DNA of 8,399 bases, taken from assembly GCA_016929465.1 (NCBI GenBank), contig JAFGIT010000211.1:1-8399 (forward strand), in the 5' to 3' direction. Below are positions 1 to 5,657 of the stretch, in pieces. Position 1 is the first letter of the stretch. Each line of letters begins with the position of its first letter. The position numbers and the translations under genes are program-made. The DNA comes from Candidatus Coatesiibacteriota bacterium (GTDB taxonomy: Bacteria > B130-G9). The notes under the pieces were generated by a model. The model worked only from the letters and a program-made list of their open reading frames with translations. It ran no database searches and was not told where the DNA came from.

Positions 1-1
1 C

Positions 2-520
2 ATGGCATTCGCCATATTCCTTCCGCTGCGTGCGACCATCCTGAACGACATCGTCATGAATCGCGGCTCTACGCTAAAAGAGACGCAGGAGTGGTTTCTC
101 AAGAATGGTGAAAAAGTCGCCCCTCACGACTACAGCGTTGCATCGATGCACTCGCTGTGGACGCCGAGGACGATTGGAGGCCATAACGTCTCTATCGGCG
201 AGATTTTCATAGGCCATCTGAGTGACGGAGGAGAGCTCCCCGATGCGAGTTGGTTCATCGAGCAAGGCGTCGTATTCTTTACACTGGAGGATTGGGGAAT
301 CAGCCGCTATTCAGGATTTGATTGGCCGACCAGGATGCATCGTCTCATCAGGCGTCATTGTATTCTGCTCGATACTTTCAGGGGTTGGCCGCCCGATCCA
401 CGCTGGTTTCCGGACCACGGCTTTGCTGCTCCGACATCATCTCCAAGAGCCTTGTTTGGACCGACGATTCAGATCTACATGCTCCAGCCCCATCTGCTTC
501 CGAGGAATTCAGACGGGTGA
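2..520 (+). CDS. Unrecognised protein, cut by the left edge, 3' part uncertain
   Basis: I do not recognise this protein. The frame is open from the first bases of the window, so the real start may lie upstream; the first in-window ATG is at position 2. Codon use and residue mix look coding for about the first 120 residues, with well-spread charged and aromatic residues. A hydrophobic start (AFAIFLPL) could be the tail of a membrane helix or signal, or chance. The last 50 residues are rich in Pro, Trp and Arg (for example WPPDPRWFPDHG) and look less natural. In the same stretch another plus frame, open to a stop at 538-540, reads more like a normal protein end (EEFRRVINFPLL). A frameshift somewhere between about 340 and 420 is therefore possible. 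No neighbour gives a functional hint. The stop codon lies inside a palindrome-like site at 517-532. Confidence 0.45.
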   Translation: MAFAIFLPLRATILNDIVMNRGSTLKETQEWFLKNGEKVAPHDYSVASMHSLWTPRTIGGHNVSIGEIFIGHLSDGGELPDASWFIEQGVVFFTLEDWGISRYSGFDWPTRMHRLIRRHCILLDTFRGWPPDPRWFPDHGFAAPTSSPRALFGPTIQIYMLQPHLLPRNSDG

Positions 521-556
521 TCAATTTCCCACTCCTGTGAGCGCGGTGGCATAAGA

Positions 557-579
557 GGTGGGTCAAAAATTGACCCACC
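557..579. repeat. Perfect 10-bp inverted repeat, 3-base centre
   Basis: The left arm GGTGGGTCAA is followed by AAA and then the exact reverse complement TTGACCCACC. It shares its pattern (GTGGRTCAA, short A-rich centre, TTGAYCCAC) with the palindrome at 641-660. It could be an operator for a dimeric regulator or a transposase-binding end. The 3-base loop and lack of a following T-run make a terminator unlikely. Confidence 0.8.
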
Positions 580-622
580 AACTGTAAATGCCCTTTATGG
601 CTGGGTATAGCTTAAGTCACGG

Positions 623-640
623 CTGAGATCGACCTCTCAG
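623..640. repeat. 6-bp inverted repeat abutting the second palindrome
   Basis: CTGAGA, then a six-base loop, then TCTCAG. It ends exactly where the 641-660 palindrome begins, so the two dyads form one compact block of 38 bases. A 6-bp dyad alone could occur by chance. Confidence 0.4.
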
Positions 641-660
641 GTGGATCAAAATTGATCCAC
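641..660. repeat. Perfect 9-bp inverted repeat, 2-base centre
   Basis: The arms GTGGATCAA and TTGATCCAC are exact reverse complements around AA. It matches the palindrome at 557-579 except for a G-to-A change with the compensating C-to-T change in the other arm, and one base less in the centre. The paired changes suggest that the dyad symmetry itself is maintained. It directly abuts the inverted repeat at 623-640. Confidence 0.8.
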
Positions 661-860
661 TTCGCGCAGTCCATAGCACGTCCTATCCTGAGCCTGCAGC
701 ATCCTGAATCGGCTAATGAAGAGGCCTTGAACGCCTCGCCTGAAATCAACCAGGGCTGTGGCACATTTCCTGCTTTAGATAGCTTCAGGAATTGTGCCCG
801 AACTCGAGGCGCTAATCGGCAAGCGTCCATCCAGCGGATGACGCGATGAACCTTTGATAT

Positions 861-866
861 GAGAGG
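861..866 (+). promoter_or_regulatory. Ribosome binding site for the TPR-like gene
   Basis: GAGAGG lies nine bases before the ATG at 876 and supports that start. A GTG at 871 is out of frame. Confidence 0.5.
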
Positions 867-875
867 GCTAGTGCC

Positions 876-2015
876 ATGGGTATGGAATATGTGCCGGACC
901 ACCCGAGAGATACTGCTCAATCACAATTGGAGCGAAGGGCCAAACGGCAGAAGATATTGGGTTTGATGGATGTCGGCAAATCGCCTGTTCTCCGTGCTTT
1001 CGCAGAATTCAGCGTGGCCCGCGATGCGCTTTCGAAGCTCCGCAGGAGAGACGGCAATGACGATTTGAGGGCCTTTATCTCCGATCGTCTCTTAGAGGCG
1101 GGGAAGCAGCCTGACGACTGGCTTCACTATGCCGAGCTTTTCGAGGCGGAGTATATACTCGCGACCCGCTGTGACAGCGAGAATCCCGAAAGACAATCGT
1201 GGCTTGATGCGGCCTGGGAAGCAGCACAGCGGTGCATGGAGATGAATCCGTCCTCAGCCTGTGTGGCTGAATTCATACGCAACTGCAGACCCATTGAGAA
1301 GGGTTTTGCTCGACGCGTGTTAAGAAAACTGGAATTGGAGAGTCCATTGGATGAATATCCTGCCGTTCGTCAATACAGCCTGGCATGCCTCTATCGGGCG
1401 ATTAACGACCTTCACAACGCGAGCAAAGCGATAGAGGATGCGTATCGTCTCTGCCCAGAGGACCTCCTAATCGCTTCATTCGCGAAACGCGTAAGAACCG
1501 CGATCGGTGATTATGACGGCGCGCTCGAGATCCTGCGAGCACAGGAGAGAGAAATCTCCGAGAATGCCTATTCTGAAGGCGATCCGTTCTTGGCTGCGAG
1601 CCAGTCACTGCATATAGTGGAGCTCTGCATCAAAGCCGGGCAGAGGGACGAGGCGCTCGACAGGCTCAAGAGGGTCTGGTCCTCATTGAGTGCAGTTGAT
1701 TGCGTCGAGCATTCGCCGCAGAATCATCTGGTAAACTCCTGTGCTACTCTCCTGGGCCTGCTCTCGTTCTCCGAGGGGGATCTATCGGCCGCCCTGCACT
1801 GGTTTCGAGCTTCCCTGTTGCCGACGTCGAGAGGCCTGAGGCATAAGGGCTACGACCTCAGACTGGTAGGCAGACTCATCTGTATCCATTCGGCGAAAGA
1901 AGCTTGCCTCGAGTATCTCAGACTGGCAACGAAAGTAGGACCGGCCAAGACAAGACGGGAGGCCGAGCTATTCCGCAGGATCCTATCCGATGTTGGAGAT
2001 GGTCCTGCCCACTAG
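876..2015 (+). CDS. TPR-like helical-repeat protein
   Basis: A soluble 379-residue protein with no signal peptide or membrane helix. The sequence is almost entirely helix-forming. Residues 165-197 (from RQYSLACLYRAI to the LCPED turn) have the spacing of a tetratricopeptide repeat: small residues at helix contacts, a paired helix and a proline at the end. Further repeat-like pairs are seen at about 199-225 (GDYDGALEIL), 240-268 (KAGQRDEALDRL) and 286-315 (SEGDLSAALHWFRASL). Residues 1-125 are basic at first and then helical without clear repeats. TPR solenoids bind peptides or partner proteins; no enzymatic motif is visible, so a scaffold or adaptor role is only inferred. The start is ATG 876 with GAGAGG upstream. 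The gene stands alone between spacers, so context does not reveal its partner. No hairpin terminator is evident after the stop, only T-runs near 2018-2023 and 2038-2043. Confidence 0.75.
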   Translation: MGMEYVPDHPRDTAQSQLERRAKRQKILGLMDVGKSPVLRAFAEFSVARDALSKLRRRDGNDDLRAFISDRLLEAGKQPDDWLHYAELFEAEYILATRCDSENPERQSWLDAAWEAAQRCMEMNPSSACVAEFIRNCRPIEKGFARRVLRKLELESPLDEYPAVRQYSLACLYRAINDLHNASKAIEDAYRLCPEDLLIASFAKRVRTAIGDYDGALEILRAQEREISENAYSEGDPFLAASQSLHIVELCIKAGQRDEALDRLKRVWSSLSAVDCVEHSPQNHLVNSCATLLGLLSFSEGDLSAALHWFRASLLPTSRGLRHKGYDLRLVGRLICIHSAKEACLEYLRLATKVGPAKTRREAELFRRILSDVGDGPAH

Positions 2016-2124
2016 ACTTTTTTGACATCCCGGGGCCTTTTTCCTCAAGCGAGTTCTACACCGCCGTATGGCCTCGATCTCGTCCCATTCATCGTATATG
2101 ATTCCCTGAATTCTTAGATGTTCC

Positions 2125-2154
2125 TTGACTACTCGGGCTGATCTGTTTCAATAT
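2125..2154 (+). promoter_or_regulatory. Possible sigma-70-like promoter of the purA operon
   Basis: TTGACT (2125-2130, five of six to the -35 consensus) is followed after 18 bases by CAATAT (2149-2154, only three of six to the -10 consensus). It is the best -35 match in the spacer, but the -10 is weak. It would give a leader of about 110 bases before the first gene. Confidence 0.25.
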
Positions 2155-2258
2155 GTCGGGTTTTTCCTGCTGAGTTTGGACAGAACCGGAGATATTTGAA
2201 TTCGCCGCGAAGCTGGTCCACAAGAGAGTGAGTTGGTTATTCGTTGGCTCAATTGGTT

Positions 2259-2266
2259 GAGAGGTG
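2259..2266 (+). promoter_or_regulatory. Ribosome binding site favouring the TTG 2273 start
   Basis: GAGAGGTG is a good Shine-Dalgarno match six bases before the in-frame TTG at 2273. The alternative GTG start at 2264 lies inside this site and would have no room for its own, so TTG 2273 is preferred. Confidence 0.6.
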
Positions 2267-2272
2267 TTTATT

Positions 2273-2548
2273 TTGGGTACGAGACATAGTTCTGGCGACG
2301 CGAGTTCGGTTGGTTTTTCCGGCGCTTCGCGGAGTTATTCTCTCGGTGATTATTTTGTCGTCAATCTAATTGTCTGGGGTCTTCTTTTGGTGGTTGGCCT
2401 TATAGCCTATTTTGGGATCGATCGGGCGCCTGTCATCCCCTTTCTGCTCCTGGTAGTTGGCTGTGGCTTCACATTGATCTCGGTCTATGACTTTGCATTC
2501 GATAGACTGGGAGGAAGCCTGGACCTGCGAGATGGGGAAGATTCATGA
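2273..2548 (+). CDS. Small two-helix membrane protein, coupled to purA
   Basis: I do not recognise the family. From the TTG at 2273 the product is 91 residues; from the GTG at 2264 it would be 94. The first 26 residues are Ser/Gly-rich and polar. Two strongly hydrophobic segments follow, about residues 27-48 (within YFVVNLIVWGLLLVVGLIAY) and 54-73 (within VIPFLLLVVGCGFTLISVYD), joined by a very short turn (GIDRAPV). This is a helical hairpin with both ends probably on the same side. The acidic C-terminus ends in LRDGEDS. Its TGA stop overlaps the ATG of purA (ATGA at 2545-2548), so the two are almost certainly co-transcribed and translationally coupled. That makes it a real gene, but says little about its task. 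An inner-membrane location is inferred from the helices. Confidence 0.72.
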   Translation: MGTRHSSGDASSVGFSGASRSYSLGDYFVVNLIVWGLLLVVGLIAYFGIDRAPVIPFLLLVVGCGFTLISVYDFAFDRLGGSLDLRDGEDS

Positions 2549-3840
2549 GTGCCTTAGTTCTGGTCGGCCTACAATGGGGAGACGAGGGAAAAGCAACCGT
2601 GGTCGATGTTTTCGCCGCACCGGCGGACGTAGTGGTTCGCTACTCGGGAGGTGCTAATGCGGGACACACTGTGGTGGTCGGGGACGAGAAATACGTATTC
2701 CACCTTCTTCCGGTCGGTGTTCTTCACCCTGGGAAGATGAGCGTCATAGCGAGCGGAGTGGTGCTCGATGTCGGGCAGCTCTTCACCGAGATCGACACGC
2801 TCAAGTCGCGCGGCATCGAGGTTCGAGATAATCTGATCATCGGTCTCCGCTGCCACGTGACAATGCCATATCATAAAGCGCTCGAGCGAATGGCCGAGAC
2901 ACAGCGCGGCAAGAATGCGATCGAGACGACTCTGCGAGGCATCGGTCCAACTGTCGTCGATAAGTTTTCCAGAGATGGCATCATGGTGTGCGACTTGTTC
3001 AGAGATGAGCTTCTGCTGCAGAAGCTTCGGAGGAATGTCGAGATCAAGAACCGCATACTCGAGGCCTTCGGGTCAAAGGAGCATTTTTGCGCAGATGAGA
3101 TCTATGGCAGCCTGAAGGTAGATCGCGAGCGACTGAAGCCATTTGTCGGTAACACGTCATCCCTTCTCTCCAGTTGCATTGATTCCGGCAAAAAAGTCCT
3201 GTTCGAGGGGGCACAAGGAACGCTATTGGACGTCGAGAGCGGAACATATCCATTTGTGACGAGTTCTCATCCGATCAGCGGCGGTGTGTGCGTTGGCTCT
3301 GGCTTGCCTCCCACAAGGATTAGCAAGGTGATCGGTGTCGTCAAGGCTTATTGCACCAGGGTGGGCGCAGGCCCATTCCCCACGGAGGATATTGGCGAAA
3401 AAGGCAGAATGCTCGGAGATATCGGGAATGAATTCGGTGCGACAACCGGACGACAGCGACGTTGCGGTTGGATCGATTTTGTCGCTCTCAAATACGCTAT
3501 TCGCATCAATGGCGCCAGCTCAATAGTCGTGACGAAGCTCGACGTTCTCGATGAACTGGGTGAAATACCAGTCTGCGTGGGCTATGACTATCAAGGAGAG
3601 AGGCTTTCGGAACTGCCTCCCGAAATCGACATTCTGGCGGAATGCCGACCTGTCTATGAGATGATGCCAGGTTGGAAGAAGAAGACGTACGGAATAACCG
3701 AATACTCGGAGCTCCCCGAGGAAGCGGTGAATTATGTGCGCCGGATCGAAGACGAAACGGGCGTGAGGGTAGGCATGGTTTCCACGGGTCCTCGGCGGAA
3801 ATCCACAGTCATCCTGGACAAGGATCTGTTGAACTTCTAG
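2545..3840 (+). CDS. purA: Adenylosuccinate synthetase, divergent
   Basis: Joins IMP and L-aspartate using GTP to make adenylosuccinate, the first committed step from IMP to AMP, in the cytosol. At 431 residues it is full length for bacterial PurA. Visible landmarks are QWGDEGK at 10-16 with the catalytic Asp13; NAGHT at 38-42 with the catalytic His41; RGIGP...DK..R at 131-143; EGAQGTLLD at 221-229; GTYPFVTSS at 233-241; TRVGAGPFPTE at 271-281; EFGATTGRQRR at 296-306 (aspartate loop); TKLDVLD at 330-336 (guanine recognition); and STGP at 413-416. Several usually conserved positions differ: GKAT replaces GKGK after the loop, IETTL replaces IGTTG, V137 sits where the family has Tyr, H242 replaces Asn after TSS, and R417 replaces Asp after STGP. 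Catalytic residues are intact, so activity is expected. The start is ATG 2545 with GGGGAAG four bases upstream. It converges on the kinase at 3856 with a gap of only 15 bases. Confidence 0.96.
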   Translation: MSALVLVGLQWGDEGKATVVDVFAAPADVVVRYSGGANAGHTVVVGDEKYVFHLLPVGVLHPGKMSVIASGVVLDVGQLFTEIDTLKSRGIEVRDNLIIGLRCHVTMPYHKALERMAETQRGKNAIETTLRGIGPTVVDKFSRDGIMVCDLFRDELLLQKLRRNVEIKNRILEAFGSKEHFCADEIYGSLKVDRERLKPFVGNTSSLLSSCIDSGKKVLFEGAQGTLLDVESGTYPFVTSSHPISGGVCVGSGLPPTRISKVIGVVKAYCTRVGAGPFPTEDIGEKGRMLGDIGNEFGATTGRQRRCGWIDFVALKYAIRINGASSIVVTKLDVLDELGEIPVCVGYDYQGERLSELPPEIDILAECRPVYEMMPGWKKKTYGITEYSELPEEAVNYVRRIEDETGVRVGMVSTGPRRKSTVILDKDLLNF

Positions 3841-3855
3841 AGCGTCCCGGATGCG

Positions 3856-5424
3856 TTAGCCTTCAGGTGTGAAGGCAAGGTGCGTGCCGCCCCTTACATG
3901 CTTTCTGCAAGGATTGCCTGTTGCTGCTCTCCGTCCATCGAGAATTCTCCTCAATAGAGAAAGCAGCTGCTCGATCTTGTATGGCTTCTTTATGAAGCCG
4001 GCTACGCCTTGGCTTGAGGCTTTCTGCTCGAGCTGCTCTAAACCGTAGCCGGATGTCAACACGACCACCACCGAATCATCGATCTCCTTCAGGCGCCGAT
4101 GGGTCTCGATACCATCGATGCCTGGCATGCGGAGGTCCATGAGCAGGGCATCAACCTCGCTTCGGAGGTCCTTATACATCTCTATTGCTGCGATGCCGTC
4201 CGCGGCGCTGGAAACCCGGTAACCCCACAGCTCCAGCATCTGCGAAGCTGAACTTCTAACCTCATCTCGGTCGTCAACAACCAGAATGTGCTCCGACCCG
4301 CAGAGCGCTTCCATATCGTCGTTGTCAACTCTCGCGAGCTCGGGCTTGGTCGATGACGGGATATACAGGGCAAATGTCGTCCCCTCGTTCAATTTCGACT
4401 TGACGTCGATGCCGCCACCGTATTTCCTGATGATGCCAAGTGCTACGGAGAGCCCGAGACCAGTGCCTTGTTTGGAGTCTTTCGTGGTGAAGAAAGGCTC
4501 GAATATACTGGTGATGTTCTCCTCATCGATGCCCTCGCCAGTATCACTGACAGATATGCGAACATAGTCGCCCTGGACTATATCCAATGACCTGGAGAGA
4601 ATCCCCTCGGCAACCTGGACGTCCTCTGTTGTGAAGGTGAGTGTGCCACCGCTCTTCATGGCATCCTTCGCATTCAGTGCTAGATTGAGTACGACCTGTG
4701 CTATCTGGTTGCGATCCGCAACGATGTTGCGTACGTTGGGATCGAGGTGGAACTCGATTGAGATCGAATTATCAAGACAGGGCTTGGAGAGATTCGCAAT
4801 ATCATTCACCAAATCATTCGGGGAGACTATCCTGGGTCCAGATGTGGAGGACCCGGCAAAGGAAAGCAGCTGACTCGCAAGCTCCGCTCCACTCTCAGCG
4901 CTGCTCTGAATGCTCTTCGCCTGCCTCTTCAGCACGCTATCTTCTTGGACTTCCATGTTTATCATCTGAGAGGCAAGGAGGATTGTGGCAAGTATATTGT
5001 TGAAGTCATGGGCAACACCGGCTGTAAGCAAGCCCACGCTGCTCATCTTCTGGGCCTGCAGCAGCTGCTCTTCGAGGAGTCTCTTCTGCGTTATGTCGGT
5101 CAAAAAGGCCGTGATTTCCGCTATGCCGCCGTCTGGCCCTCGAACTGCAAGCATATCCGCTCGAACGTGGAGGGAGCGACCGGCCTTGGTTTGCAATATC
5201 AGCTCGGCGTTCGCGGTTCCTTCGGATACGGCTCTTGCGATACTCTCCAGCAAGCGATCCGATTGTGACTCAGGGACGAGGTCCGCAATATTCAGCGACA
5301 CGAGTTCGTCCCGAGAATAACCGAAGCTACGACTCAGCGCTTCATTTGTATTGACGACTCGTCCGTCTGGCGCCATTTCCAACACCATCACAGGCAAGTC
5401 TTCAATGAAGATGTAGTCCTTCAA
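3856..5424 (-). CDS. Soluble hybrid histidine kinase, PAS-HisKA-HATPase-receiver
   Basis: Autophosphorylates a histidine in response to a PAS-sensed signal, then passes the phosphate to its own receiver. Numbered from the TTG at 5424 (522 residues): PAS about 3-112; HisKA with His139 in GVAHDFNN; ATPase domain with N-box Asn247 and Asn251, G1 DTGEG 294-298, F-box FEPFFTTK 308-315 and G2 GTGLGLS 320-326; receiver about 378-498 with acidic pair Asp384-Asp385, phospho-acceptor Asp430, Thr457 and Lys480. A basic tail of about 25 residues follows. There is no membrane helix, so it is cytosolic. Start choice: TTG 5424 has AGGAG six bases upstream and sits right before the PAS domain. A GTG at 5508 (550 residues) lacks a ribosome site and adds a non-conserved stretch. 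No output or HPt domain is present, so the final target must be encoded elsewhere. It is divergent from the second hybrid kinase. Confidence 0.93.
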   Translation of the reverse strand: MKDYIFIEDLPVMVLEMAPDGRVVNTNEALSRSFGYSRDELVSLNIADLVPESQSDRLLESIARAVSEGTANAELILQTKAGRSLHVRADMLAVRGPDGGIAEITAFLTDITQKRLLEEQLLQAQKMSSVGLLTAGVAHDFNNILATILLASQMINMEVQEDSVLKRQAKSIQSSAESGAELASQLLSFAGSSTSGPRIVSPNDLVNDIANLSKPCLDNSISIEFHLDPNVRNIVADRNQIAQVVLNLALNAKDAMKSGGTLTFTTEDVQVAEGILSRSLDIVQGDYVRISVSDTGEGIDEENITSIFEPFFTTKDSKQGTGLGLSVALGIIRKYGGGIDVKSKLNEGTTFALYIPSSTKPELARVDNDDMEALCGSEHILVVDDRDEVRSSASQMLELWGYRVSSAADGIAAIEMYKDLRSEVDALLMDLRMPGIDGIETHRRLKEIDDSVVVVLTSGYGLEQLEQKASSQGVAGFIKKPYKIEQLLSLLRRILDGRRAATGNPCRKHVRGGTHLAFTPEG

Positions 5425-5436
5425 AGCGCTCTCCTG
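5425..5436 (-). promoter_or_regulatory. Ribosome binding site deciding the soluble kinase start
   Basis: On the minus strand AGGAG (complement of 5431-5435) lies six bases before the TTG at 5424-5422. No comparable site precedes the upstream GTG at 5508 or the later ATG and GTG codons inside the PAS domain. Confidence 0.6.
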
Positions 5437-5524
5437 CCTGGCCGGACCTTCATGACAATTATGATCATATCCCCTTCTAACCTTGTCGAAGGCCAATAAT
5501 AAAAACACTGAAGGTCAGCATGTC

Positions 5525-5586
5525 ATCCGCTCACAACAACCTCGCTTAGTGATTATCGGATTGGCGAAGCCATATCATTAGCGGAT
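5525..5586. promoter_or_regulatory. Dyad-rich part of the spacer between the divergent kinases
   Basis: ATCCGCT (5525-5531) and AGCGGAT (5580-5586) form a perfect 7-bp inverted repeat. Between them are an imperfect repeat (CGCTTAGTGAT at 5543 against ATCATTAGCG at 5574) and a small dyad TGGC-GAA-GCCA at 5562-5572. The dyads do not share a centre. A shared operator for the two kinase genes is possible, but only inferred from position. Confidence 0.3.
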
Positions 5587-5620
5587 CTCGCATTTAGAAC
5601 TCGCCTGCGCGTGAACGTTC

Positions 5621-5649
5621 TTGTTGAGCCTCCCTATTTGGTGTATAAA
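5621..5649 (+). promoter_or_regulatory. Predicted promoter of the membrane kinase, nearly leaderless
   Basis: TTGTTG (5621-5626) and TATAAA (5644-5649, five of six to the -10 consensus) are separated by exactly 17 bases. Transcription would begin about 5656-5657, right at the ATG at 5658. No Shine-Dalgarno sequence lies in the eight bases between the -10 box and the ATG, which fits a leaderless or nearly leaderless mRNA. Confidence 0.4.
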
Positions 5650-5657
5650 CCGACTCC

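Larger units (their letters stand above)
521..875. other. Gene-free spacer with palindromes
   Basis: This stretch of about 350 bases before the TPR-like gene holds no convincing gene. Short frames on both strands (652-849 plus, 612-920 minus) have no recognisable motif and no clear ribosome site, and the minus one runs into the start of the next gene. What it does hold is a set of inverted repeats at 557-579, 623-640 and 641-660, listed separately, and the ribosome site for the next gene at 861-866. Confidence 0.6.
2016..2272 (+). other. Spacer upstream of the membrane protein-purA operon
   Basis: No gene is supported here; the overlapping frame at 1904-2101 is a shadow of the TPR-like gene. 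The spacer is AT-richer than its surroundings, with T-runs early on, a possible promoter at 2125-2154, and the strong ribosome site at 2259-2266 at its end. Confidence 0.5.

Noticed and set aside
612-920. Minus-strand frame of 102 codons
   Set aside because: It covers the palindromes, overlaps the start of the TPR-like gene, lacks a ribosome site and has no recognisable motif.
2545-3840. PurA could be PurZ (2-aminoadenine pathway enzyme)
   Set aside because: Length and all aspartate-binding and IMP-type motifs fit bacterial PurA, Asp13 and His41 are kept, and no phage genes such as a DatZ or MazZ homologue are nearby.
3859-3876. Hairpin GCCTTC/GAAGGC as a bidirectional terminator between purA and the kinase
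   Set aside because: The 6-bp stem lies just after the purA stop, but no T-run follows on either strand, so an intrinsic terminator is not supported.
5464-5490. Minus-strand promoter with TATGAT -10 for the soluble kinase
   Set aside because: The best -35-like hexamer (TTCGAC) is a poor match only 15 bases away; not enough to call.
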